From positions 16,690 through 80,689 of the forward strand of contig CAZTDD010000013.1 of the NCBI GenBank assembly GCA_964612675.1: a stretch of DNA of 64,000 nucleotides, given 5' to 3'. The notes beneath the pieces were generated by a model. That model had not been told where the DNA came from. It made no database searches and saw only the letters and a program-made list of their open reading frames with translations. Source of the DNA: CAZTDD01 sp964612675. Its GTDB lineage: Bacteria; Hinthialibacterota; Hinthialibacteria; Hinthialibacterales; JAKPRU01. Each line of letters opens with the position of its first letter. The stretch's first letter is position 1. The position numbers were made by a program, and so were the translations under genes. Shown here in pieces: positions 27,558 to 35,573 of this stretch.

Positions 27558-29624
27558 TCAATCGCCGACGATCTTCTTGGTTTGTTCCGGCGGCACGGGG
27601 GCAAACCCGGCCGGTTGCATGGTGAAGCTGGCTCGACCTTGTGTCAGTGACCGAAGCCGCGTCATGAAGTCACCGAAGGTCTCGGCTAACGGAATCCGGG
27701 CTCGAATCTTCTGCGTAGATCCATCCATGTCCATGCCGGAGATTTGCGCTCGGTGGGCGTTCAAGTCGCCAACCAACGGACCGACCGTATCCGGGTCGGT
27801 CTGAACCTCGATATCCATGACCGGTTCGAGAATACGAATGCCCGCGTTCTTGCATGCATCTTGAACGGCAAGCGAGATGGCGATTTTCGCTGCGAGTTCC
27901 GATCGATCGCCGGGGAACTCGACATTCAGCAGCGTAATCTCGGCCTCGGTGAGCGGGAATCCGTAGTTGCCGGTTTGTGCGGCCTCCATTGCGCCCTGTT
28001 CCAGCGCCTGAAGCGCACTCTCGTTCAAACCCATGCCTCGCGCCAGCTCGCTTTGCACAGTTACATCGGGCTTCGATGGAGCGGGGACGATCCGGACCTT
28101 TCCCACTGCTTCATGAAGCTTCTCGTCGATTTCCTGCGAGAATCGTCCGATGCCTTCGGCCTCATGCTGGATGCTCTCACGATACACCACGCTGGGTTTT
28201 CCGATGCGCGCATTCACTCGCAGATTCTCTTTCAACCGCCGGCCGATGATATTGAGATGGAGTTCACCCATGGCTGATACGAGGATCTGGCCTGTTTCTT
28301 CATCCGTAGTGACATTGAAGGTTGGATCGTCTTCCGCAAGGTGATCGAGTGCCGCCATCAGATCGTCGATCTCCGAGGCGGTCTTTGGCTCGACGCTCGC
28401 CCGCACGAGGGGCTTCGGAAATGGAATCGGGTCCAATAGGATGGGGTGATTGAAGTCGCACAGCGTGTGTCCGGTCGTGGTTGTAGAAAGCGCGTCAATC
28501 AAGAGAATGCTTCCCGGCTCGGCATCCTCCACTTGAGCGCGTTTCTTGCCCTGTGCGAAGAAGATGGGGCCGATGTTCTCTCGTTTTCCAGTTGTAGTAT
28601 TCAGTAACCGCTGCCCTTTTTTCATCAAACCGGAATAGAGGCGTAGATAAGTCGTCTTTCCATAGCCTGTGAAGACTGTTTTGAAGGCCAGCGCGGCGAC
28701 CGGTCCTTTGGGATCGGCTGTTCGCTCTTCTTTCTTGCGGGTTTTGGGATGAATCCCGACTACAGGGGGTATTTCGAGCGGCGAAGGAAGCAGATCGGCC
28801 ACGGCGTCGAGCACGCGATGCACCCCTCGCAGGCTCAGCGCGGAACCGCACAACACCGGAATCACCCGGCACGCGATACACGCGCGGCGAACGGCTGAAT
28901 AGAAAATCTCTCTCGTGATCTCTTTCTCTTCCAGGAAGACCTCGGCGAACGCATCGTCATGATCGGCCAGAGTCTCGATTGTCGCCTGGCGCCTTTCAGC
29001 GGCGGTCATAGAGAGTTCGTCATTCTCCGTTAACGGAGTTTTTTCTTCATCCGCGCTATCGGGAGCCCATGCAACACGGTGCATCTCAAACAGATCGACG
29101 ACGCCTTCGAAATCGCTCGATGCGCCGATTGGAATCATCAGAGGAAGGGGGACGGCATCCAGTTTTGTGCGCATTCCCTCGATGACATGGTCATAGTTGG
29201 CGCCGATGCGATCCATCTTGTTGATGAATGCGACACAGGGAACATGATACCGCCGCGCCTGGTTCCAAACCGTCTCCGTTTGAGGCTCCACTCCACCCAC
29301 GGCACATAAAACCATCACCGCGCCGTCCAGCACCCGAAGGGCCCGCTCCACCTCAGCAGTGAAGTCGACATGGCCCGGGGTGTCGATCAAATTGATGTGG
29401 CAGTTTTTCCAGTCGCATTGGACCGTCGCAGACTGGATCGTGATGCCTCGTTCTCGCTCGATCTCGTCGAAATCGGTCACTGTCGTTCCTTCGTCGACGA
29501 GTCCCCGGCGTGGAACAAGCCCGGTGAGATAGAGAAATCCCTCGGTGGTCGTGGTTTTTCCGGCATCGATGTGAGAAATGATGCCGATATTTCGGACGTT
29601 TTCGAGTTTTGGTTTGGCTTGCAT
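27558..29624 (-). CDS. Elongation factor G paralogue (EF-G-like GTPase)
   Basis: This 688-residue translation GTPase is of EF-G size and domain order. It shows the P-loop HIDAGKTTTT (18-27), the switch region RGITIQSATV, DTPGHVDF (G3) and INKMDRIGANY (G4), then domains II-V (TTDEETGQILVSAMGELHL). It catalyses ribosomal translocation, or ribosome recycling if it is the second EF-G type. No rpsL/rpsG/tuf gene is next to it, so it is more likely the dispersed paralogue than the str-operon copy. A leftward terminator hairpin lies about 145 bases upstream of its start (29768-29817), possibly an attenuator. Confidence 0.9.
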   Translation of the reverse strand: MQAKPKLENVRNIGIISHIDAGKTTTTEGFLYLTGLVPRRGLVDEGTTVTDFDEIERERGITIQSATVQCDWKNCHINLIDTPGHVDFTAEVERALRVLDGAVMVLCAVGGVEPQTETVWNQARRYHVPCVAFINKMDRIGANYDHVIEGMRTKLDAVPLPLMIPIGASSDFEGVVDLFEMHRVAWAPDSADEEKTPLTENDELSMTAAERRQATIETLADHDDAFAEVFLEEKEITREIFYSAVRRACIACRVIPVLCGSALSLRGVHRVLDAVADLLPSPLEIPPVVGIHPKTRKKEERTADPKGPVAALAFKTVFTGYGKTTYLRLYSGLMKKGQRLLNTTTGKRENIGPIFFAQGKKRAQVEDAEPGSILLIDALSTTTTGHTLCDFNHPILLDPIPFPKPLVRASVEPKTASEIDDLMAALDHLAEDDPTFNVTTDEETGQILVSAMGELHLNIIGRRLKENLRVNARIGKPSVVYRESIQHEAEGIGRFSQEIDEKLHEAVGKVRIVPAPSKPDVTVQSELARGMGLNESALQALEQGAMEAAQTGNYGFPLTEAEITLLNVEFPGDRSELAAKIAISLAVQDACKNAGIRILEPVMDIEVQTDPDTVGPLVGDLNAHRAQISGMDMDGSTQKIRARIPLAETFGDFMTRLRSLTQGRASFTMQPAGFAPVPPEQTKKIVGD

Positions 29625-29767
29625 GGTTTGAAACGGTACTACTTTAGACAGGCGCGATTCAAGCTCGACCCCTCGCGTTAAGACTTCTTGAGCATTTCAC
29701 ATGGCTATCAGAAATCCCTTGACCCCCACGTTAAAGGAACGTACTGTTACCCGAATATGGAACATGG

Positions 29768-29817
29768 CAAAAAAATGCTCCGGCAGCGGGGGAGGAAGCG
29801 GAGAGTACTGCCGGAGC
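29768..29817 (-). terminator. Leftward terminator/attenuator-like hairpin upstream of the EF-G gene
   Basis: GCTCCGGCAG (29777-29786) and CTGCCGGAGC (29808-29817) pair perfectly over 10 bp with a 21-base loop. On the minus strand the stem is followed by a run of seven T (opposite A 29769-29775). The only minus-strand gene it can affect directly is the EF-G paralogue. The rest of the spacer 29625-29939 shows no gene. Confidence 0.65.
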
Positions 29818-29939
29818 GCAGCAGGGGGATGAAAGAAACGCATTGGACAGTATAACGTAGCGTGCGGGCGGCGTCACAACGGTTTAATGATCAATGGACA
29901 GGAATTTAACTGGATTGCCTGCCCGCCGGAGGATGTTGT

Positions 29940-30458
29940 ATGTTTAATACAATGCATAAGGCCATAAAAAGTTACATATTGCCAAGAAATGGTCTCTCAA
30001 TCCCCCGCCAGAAAGAGGGTTCTTTTCTGTCAATCGCCGTCGTTGGTGTTGTTCTTTTCTCCTTTGTCGGCTGTGGTGGCGGGGGTTTCTTGAAGACCGG
30101 TCCGTCCGAAAAGGAACAAATCGCCCAGATTATGCAGAGATGGGCTGAAGGGTGGTCCACATTCGACGCGGATGCCATTGAGCCGCTTCTTTCTGAAAAC
30201 TGGTATGGCGCTAACGGTGAAAACAAGGAACAGCTGCTCCATTATGTCCGTCTGTGGCAACAGAATCCCGAGAATCACGCCACGTTCATCCTGGACGACA
30301 TGCAGATCGATGTAACCAATGGCCACGCGACGGTCCGCGGGGTATGGGCCGACATCAAGGTTGCGGAATCGGACATCGTCAGTAAGTTCAAGCTCAACTA
30401 TACTTTAGAGAAAGAAGATGGCGGCTGGAAAATTACCGGTTCGTCGTTAGCCGGTTGA
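29940..30458 (+). CDS. NTF2-like lipoprotein
   Basis: This encodes 172 residues, with GGAGGA six bases before ATG. A long basic N-terminus leads to the hydrophobic SIAVVGVVLFSFVGC, whose final Cys is the lipobox. The mature part has the NTF2/SnoaL-like plan (EKEQIAQIMQRWAEGWSTFD, then strands ending EDGGWKITGSS). It shares this layout with the 12819 gene product. No catalytic role can be inferred. The stop codon overlaps a possible TTG start of the STAS gene, suggesting co-translation. Confidence 0.75.
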   Translation: MFNTMHKAIKSYILPRNGLSIPRQKEGSFLSIAVVGVVLFSFVGCGGGGFLKTGPSEKEQIAQIMQRWAEGWSTFDADAIEPLLSENWYGANGENKEQLLHYVRLWQQNPENHATFILDDMQIDVTNGHATVRGVWADIKVAESDIVSKFKLNYTLEKEDGGWKITGSSLAG

Positions 30459-30469
30459 TTTTCGAGCAA

Positions 30470-30865
30470 ATGAAGGCGGTTGGTTTTCCGTGCCGTTCCC
30501 TACCAACGAACATGGTACCCGTTTCAAGTAGATTCTCCGTAAAGTCGTCGTTGACGGATAGTATCCTGGTTTTGAAGCTATCCGGGCCGTTCGGCTACGA
30601 AGAAGGGCGGGAATTGAGAGCGTATGTGGGAAGTGTGCAGCTGGAAGACCGAGTCGTACTCGATCTATCGGGTGTCGAGCGAATGTCCTCCTCCGGACTC
30701 GCCTGTCTTATCGACATACAAGCCTATGCGGCTTCCCGGGGGACAGGATTCCGGATTGAGAAACCCAATCCTCTCGTTGTTGACACTATTCGAATGACTC
30801 GGCTTGAACGGCTATTCGACATCGAGCCGGATTCCTCAGAAAACACTCCCTGCAGTCTTATCTAG
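30470..30865 (+). CDS. STAS-domain protein, anti-sigma-factor-antagonist-like
   Basis: This encodes about 131 residues. The start is uncertain: TTG 30455, ATG 30470 or ATG 30512 all keep the domain, and none has a strong ribosome-binding site. The core has the STAS pattern, with strand ILVLKLSGPF, then RVVLDLSGVERMSSSGLACL, where a serine in MSSSG is the usual phosphorylation site of SpoIIAA-type proteins. Such proteins bind and release anti-sigma kinases. No RsbW-type kinase is nearby. It follows the NTF2-like lipoprotein gene and its 3' end overlaps the convergent GH78 gene by 8 bases. Confidence 0.8.
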   Translation: MKAVGFPCRSLPTNMVPVSSRFSVKSSLTDSILVLKLSGPFGYEEGRELRAYVGSVQLEDRVVLDLSGVERMSSSGLACLIDIQAYAASRGTGFRIEKPNPLVVDTIRMTRLERLFDIEPDSSENTPCSLI

Positions 30866-33854
30866 GTACATTTTGAAGTCCGAGATGAACCATCGCCGGA
30901 CCGGTCACCACATACAGAAGGCGGCCGTTTTCTTCGCCGTCTTCTTCGATATAGTCCGGGACTTCCTCTTTTCTGTCGATCAGAACCCTCGGCTCCGCCG
31001 TGATCTCATCCAAAGGGAAAGCGACCGTAATTTCACTTCCTTCCGGGCATTTCAGTTCCACGCCAATGATGAAACCGCCCTGCCGGTGCGTTATCTTCGC
31101 TGAGATGTCGCCGAGTGGAGTCGGCACGCTGGCCGTAGCGTGTTTCAGGTCGTACAGGTTGGGTTCGATGACGGCTGTCCTCCATCCCGGAGACGTCGGA
31201 CGAATACCGACCACATGAGCGGGCAGATAGTAGGTCGGGGCCGCCGACCAGCCGTGGCAGTAGGAGGGTTGAGGTTTCCATGTTTCCCACCACGTTGTCG
31301 CTCCCGCCTCCAACATCATGCCCCATCGGTCGCGAATATAACCCAGCGCCTGTTCGGCTTCCCCAGAGAGATAGAGAGCCTTCAACAAATAGAAGGAAAA
31401 GTAAGGAGTACCAACTTCTACAACATCGTTTTCAGGGTTGAGGAAATACTCCAGTATGCCTGGAACATCGTCTTCGTCGACAATCCCAAACAGAATCGCG
31501 AGAACATTTGTGTGTTGGCTGACCGTCTCGCTGAGTTCATCGCCGCGCCGGGCGTCACAATAAACCTCCTTGTCGTCGTCCCAGAAACGGTCAAAGGCTT
31601 TCCTCACTCGTCCGGCCTGTTTCTCGTAGTCCCTGCGGGCTGATGAATCATTCAGCAACTCGGCCATCGCGGCGGCGTCCCTGAGCGCCCTATAATAAAA
31701 CGCGTTCAATGCGGCGCACTCCCCCGCTTTGTCGATGTCCGCCCAATCGATAAACACCCACCCGGGCACATCCGCGACAAGATCTTCATCATCGACATAT
31801 TCTTCAAACCACTTCAGCGTTTTCTGCACCGCGGGAAACAGCTCCCGGATCAACGTGTCGTCGCCGGTCCAGTAATAGTCGTTCCAGATACTCATAATCC
31901 AAATGAGCATGTAATCCGGCAGAAACCCACCGTCCCAGTCCGTCGGATAAACACCCATTGTGCGACCGTCTTCTTGCTGAGACTGGGCAATCAGGCGCAT
32001 GCCGCGTCGGGCAAGTAAAACGTCACCAAAAGAATAGTAATTGCAAATCATCTCGATCCACGCATCGCCCCACCACATCGCGCGTTCACGCCACGGACAG
32101 TCGGTATAGGCGTCGTCCATATTCAGCTGCACTGTGTACGCACCGATTCGCCAGATCAAATCCAGCCGTGGATCGGAGCATGAAAAATTCCCTCGCATAG
32201 TCACCGGATAGGTCGAAAGATGAATCTTCACTGACTTGAGCCGGAGATAGTCCTGGGTGTTGTGGATATCCAATCGGAGATAACGAAAAGCCCGTTTTTC
32301 AAACGTGCGGAAAGACTGAGGACCACTGCGGCAGATGTATCGGTCGGCGTAGAGGACACCCGATGTGTAGGGATCGACTCGCTCGTCTTCAGTCAACGCT
32401 TCGCTGTATCCAATATCGATGCGCGTCCCTTCGCGGGCGTTGGCGATATCGATTTCGGGATAGCCGAACACCTCCCGGCCAAAATCATAGACCAGGGAGA
32501 TTCCCATCTCGGAATCGGACTGGATCATCGCCTCGCCGTCCTCTGTAAGAGACAGATTGATTTTCTGAACATCGCCCCGTTGTCTCTCGATGACTTTCGC
32601 ACGGGACATCTGTACTGCCGGGTGTTGCGATTCCTCCGGCACAACGTGACGCTGCCAGGTGATATTGTTGTCTCCTTTACCCACATATGTAGCGGACAAA
32701 TCGATTTCCACTTCCGGAGGATAAACAACATCGAACCCGATGTTGCCTTCGTTATCGAACGGTCCAAGGATATGCCAAACAGGGCGATTCTCGCCCAAAT
32801 CTTGGGTCGAGGAGAATTTGAGGCGCTCGGCTCCCTCGCCTTTCAGTCCAAAATAGAGCTCCCACGCATCCTCGGCTTGTGTCACTTTGACGAGAATCGG
32901 ATTCCAGCCGGGTTCCAGTATCACTGTGGCTCGATCCTGATCAGGTTCCGCGGTGCGTGTAAGATTCAGCTCAATGACGGGTTTCCCGGAGATCCAAACG
33001 CGAATACCGTCATCGCTGCCCGCCACCGCTTCCACTTGCCGCTGTGCGTCGGAATACACCTCGGTATAGGCGTATGCGCCCCCCCATTCATCCGGGGAAA
33101 TCATGGAAGCGAAATCGAAGTGGAACTGTTCCTCCCCGGCGATAACGTTGTTGACAGACCTCGCTTCGCGCGGAGGGACGGTGACTTCCGTACAGGACGG
33201 AATCTCGCGCGCGACAAGCCGAGGCCAAGGTTCCTGCGGATGCGGCCCGATCAATTGCGCATTGGGCCAATGCGAATCGTCGAATCCTACGGTATTCCAT
33301 GTCGGTGGATCTTTGCGGGCATCGTAGATTTCGCTGTAGCCAAGTTGGATGCTCATCCGTGGAATATCGCGAGCCCATGCCGTCGCGGGCATGAATTTCC
33401 ACGTCATGTCAGTCGCGATGTCGATTCTCGAGCCGTCCCGGAGTTGAACAACACCGTCGGCGATCAACCCCCCACGGCCCTGGATGTAAGAGAATGTGGA
33501 CTCGCCGTAATGATGGACCAATACGGCAATCGCATTCCAACCATTTGTAAGGTAGGGAGCGATATCCCATTCATCATAGGATTGCCAGCGCGGGTCGCTG
33601 CGGATGGGGCCGCGTCCGGCGATAGCGCCGTTGACATAGCAGATATAGCGGCTGTCTGCAGTCATGCGCAACGTAGCCGAGGCGATTTCGCCCGCGATTT
33701 CGAATCGTTTTCGCGCATACGCGTAAAAATTCTTCGGTGCAGGTTCGGCTTCACACCATATCCAGGAACCGCGCCATTCCTGTGCGGTGCTCTTCAAAGT
33801 ACAGAGGCCCAAGAGAGCGGTAAAAGTCATCGCCATAACGGTTAGTCGTTTCAT
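30858..33854 (-). CDS. Exported alpha-L-rhamnosidase, GH78
   Basis: This 998-residue protein has AAGGAG 8 bases ahead of the start and a signal peptide (1-25, ending STAQE). The N-terminal beta-sandwich (about 27-200) is the rhamnosidase N domain (YICYVNGAIAGRGPIRSDPR). An inserted block (about 225-400) carries GSDDGIRVW and then VWHILGPFDN (W360), the module also seen in the anti-sigma and DUF4838 proteins. The (alpha/alpha)6 barrel follows from about 520, with the family's acidic motif in DCPWRERAMWWGDAW. It ends with a beta domain containing GWRTAVIEPNL. It removes terminal L-rhamnose from glycans such as RG-I. The insertion is unusual for the family. Confidence 0.92.
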   Translation of the reverse strand: MKRLTVMAMTFTALLGLCTLKSTAQEWRGSWIWCEAEPAPKNFYAYARKRFEIAGEIASATLRMTADSRYICYVNGAIAGRGPIRSDPRWQSYDEWDIAPYLTNGWNAIAVLVHHYGESTFSYIQGRGGLIADGVVQLRDGSRIDIATDMTWKFMPATAWARDIPRMSIQLGYSEIYDARKDPPTWNTVGFDDSHWPNAQLIGPHPQEPWPRLVAREIPSCTEVTVPPREARSVNNVIAGEEQFHFDFASMISPDEWGGAYAYTEVYSDAQRQVEAVAGSDDGIRVWISGKPVIELNLTRTAEPDQDRATVILEPGWNPILVKVTQAEDAWELYFGLKGEGAERLKFSSTQDLGENRPVWHILGPFDNEGNIGFDVVYPPEVEIDLSATYVGKGDNNITWQRHVVPEESQHPAVQMSRAKVIERQRGDVQKINLSLTEDGEAMIQSDSEMGISLVYDFGREVFGYPEIDIANAREGTRIDIGYSEALTEDERVDPYTSGVLYADRYICRSGPQSFRTFEKRAFRYLRLDIHNTQDYLRLKSVKIHLSTYPVTMRGNFSCSDPRLDLIWRIGAYTVQLNMDDAYTDCPWRERAMWWGDAWIEMICNYYSFGDVLLARRGMRLIAQSQQEDGRTMGVYPTDWDGGFLPDYMLIWIMSIWNDYYWTGDDTLIRELFPAVQKTLKWFEEYVDDEDLVADVPGWVFIDWADIDKAGECAALNAFYYRALRDAAAMAELLNDSSARRDYEKQAGRVRKAFDRFWDDDKEVYCDARRGDELSETVSQHTNVLAILFGIVDEDDVPGILEYFLNPENDVVEVGTPYFSFYLLKALYLSGEAEQALGYIRDRWGMMLEAGATTWWETWKPQPSYCHGWSAAPTYYLPAHVVGIRPTSPGWRTAVIEPNLYDLKHATASVPTPLGDISAKITHRQGGFIIGVELKCPEGSEITVAFPLDEITAEPRVLIDRKEEVPDYIEEDGEENGRLLYVVTGPAMVHLGLQNVPR

Positions 33855-33954
33855 TTCTGAACTCCTTCAAAAATATCCGTAGCAGAACCGGTGCTTGTCG
33901 ATCAAACCCACCCGAACCCCAGTCTTGACTGTGCGGCAAAGGAGTGAGCGAAAC

Positions 33955-33997
33955 GGCTCTCAACCCCCTCCTAACCTCCCCCGATCTTCGGGGGAGG
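33955..33997. repeat. Degenerate copy of the MITE internal segment
   Basis: Most of this 43-base stretch (CTCAACCCCCTCC, then CCTCCCCCGATCTTCGGGGG) matches the left half of the 9235-9450 element, including its first hairpin. Ends are degraded: GACTGTGCGGCAAAGG at about 33927 resembles the family end. It lies directly left of the complete element at 34044. Confidence 0.6.
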
Positions 33998-34043
33998 AAC
34001 AGGTTCATCCTTTCCCCCAAGACTGAGCAGATCCCGCAAGACT

Positions 34044-34321
34044 GATGGCGTTGCAAAAAGTCGGGCGGAGTTCTTCTCCCTCTCCCTCTGGGAGAGGGCC
34101 GGGGTGAGGGGACGTTGCATTATCCGCTGACGTTCCTTTGTGTGTGACAGACCCCTGTCATCATCCAAACCCTTTACCGCTGATTCATTTGCCGTCTCTG
34201 GCGAACACACAAGATAATCATACTACGCGAATCCAATGCAATGATCGCCCCTCACCCTACCCCTCTCCCCGGGGGGAGAGGGAACTTCCGATACCAAACT
34301 TAGACTTTTTGTGACCCCGTC
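34044..34321. mobile_element. MITE-like element left of larC, about 278 bp
   Basis: It begins GATGGCGTTGCAAAAAGTC and ends GACTTTTTGTGACCCCGTC. Each arm continues inward into a CCCTCTCCC/GGGAGAGGG hairpin and GTGAGGG, giving inverted terminal arms of roughly 75 bases around a unique centre. AAGAC lies one base left of it and AAAAC directly right, a possible degenerate 5-bp target duplication. The centre (AACCCTTT, then CATTTGCCGTCT) aligns with the reverse complement of the element at 35279-35553, so both are copies of one element in opposite orientation. With the degenerate copy at 33955 it fills most of the spacer 33855-34512, which holds no gene. Confidence 0.8.
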
Positions 34322-34512
34322 AAAACTGCGCAGATCCAAAGCGGCTGACGACTTTGCATCAAATACTCCGCAGGTTCTTCGCCGCGTCGTCTGACACTAA
34401 CGATACAACATCGACCGTAGTCTTGGCACCAGAAGCAACTTGTCCCAGTATTGCGCCACAGAGTTTAACAAGGTAATGTTGGCCGATGCCGACTGGAGAG
34501 GATACCTCGAAG

Positions 34513-35277
34513 ATGTCTGAAAACCAATCCGAAACCCGCATTTCTTCGCGCATTCTCTTTTTCGAGTCCGTGGGCGGAGTCAGCGGAGATATGTGCCTGG
34601 GCGGTCTGGTGGATCTGGGGCTGCCTCTCGACATCTTAACCTCTCAACTGTCTCAATTGGGGCTTGACGACCGTTTTCGCATCGAGGTAGTACCGTGTAC
34701 AGTCGGCGCGATAGAGGCCAGCCGGGCCGCAGTCAAACTGACTCAGGCCGATCACCACCACCGGCATCTTAGTGACGTGCGGTCGATTATTGAGAAAAGC
34801 GGCCTTCCATCAACGATCCAGGAGCGAGCCCTCGGTGTATTCGAGCGGCTTGCCGAGGCGGAAGCGAAAGTCCACGGAACCACCCCCGACAAAGTCCATT
34901 TTCACGAAGTCGGGGCGGTTGATGCGATTGTCGACATTGTCGGCACGTGTATTGGAATCGAATATTTCGCGCCCGAGCAAATCTTGTATTCGCCTCTGGT
35001 CACCGGCCGGGGCACAGTGGAATCCGCCCATGGAATCATCCCAGTACCCGCACCCGCCGTCCTGAATCTCGTAACAGGAAGCACACTGCGCTACCTGGAC
35101 GTGGACGCGGAGCTTACAACACCGACAGGCGCAGCCATCGTAACCACGCTGGGGGAAGAACGGACATCAACGGAATTCCGTGTGGATCAGGTCGGCTACG
35201 GCAGCGGACATCGCGAGACACCGGGTGTGCTGAACGTCCTCCGCGTGATTCTGGGTACTGCAACCACCCACCAATAG
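34513..35277 (+). CDS. larC: LarC-like nickel-insertion protein, N-terminal part only (truncated)
   Basis: This encodes 254 residues from ATG 34513 (ATG 34486 would add nine). It matches the first domain of LarC, the CTP-dependent nickel cyclometallase that completes the nickel-pincer cofactor of lactate racemase: LFFESVGGVSGDMCLGGLVD, the His-rich QADHHHRHLSDV, KVHFHEVGAVDAIVDIVG, TPTGAAI and GVLNVLRVILG. Full-length LarC runs about 400 residues; this stops exactly where the second domain should begin. The TAG stop lies one base before the MITE at 35279. In Lactobacillus the two halves (larC1, larC2) are joined by programmed frameshifting, but no larC2 sequence follows here. No larA, larB or larE is nearby. 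Likely a remnant or a stand-alone LarC1. Confidence 0.88.
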   Translation: MSENQSETRISSRILFFESVGGVSGDMCLGGLVDLGLPLDILTSQLSQLGLDDRFRIEVVPCTVGAIEASRAAVKLTQADHHHRHLSDVRSIIEKSGLPSTIQERALGVFERLAEAEAKVHGTTPDKVHFHEVGAVDAIVDIVGTCIGIEYFAPEQILYSPLVTGRGTVESAHGIIPVPAPAVLNLVTGSTLRYLDVDAELTTPTGAAIVTTLGEERTSTEFRVDQVGYGSGHRETPGVLNVLRVILGTATTHQ

Positions 35278-35278
35278 C

Positions 35279-35553
35279 GATGGCGTCGCAGAAAGTCTGA
35301 GATTGGTACCGAAAGTTCCCTCTCCCCCCGGGAGAGGGGTAGGGTGAGGGGCGATTATTGCATTGAACAAGGTTGTCATGACTGTTCAATTGGTTCGTGG
35401 AAGACAGCAAATTGTTTACCAGCAAAGGGTTCCTGCACTGACAGGGCCACATCGACTAGAGAGGGGTGTGCAGGTAAATGCAATACTCCCTCACCCCGGC
35501 CCTCTCCCAGTGGGAGAGGGAGAAGACTGCTCCTGACTTTTTGGGGTACCATC
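35279..35553. mobile_element. MITE-like element right of larC, about 275 bp, inverted copy
   Basis: It begins GATGGCGTCGCAGAAAGTC and ends GACTTTTTGGGGTACCATC. AATAG stands one base left (35273-35277, containing the larC stop) and directly right (35554-35558), an exact 5-bp direct repeat that looks like a target duplication. Its left arm (35279-35365) matches the reverse complement of 34234-34322 over nearly 90 bases. It contains no gene. Confidence 0.8.
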
Positions 35554-35573
35554 AATAGTGTCTACAGACCAGA

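Noticed and set aside
32262..33845. 527-residue open frame antisense to the GH78 gene
   Set aside because: It is a shadow of the rhamnosidase coding sequence; the sense frame has clear domains, a signal peptide and a ribosome-binding site.
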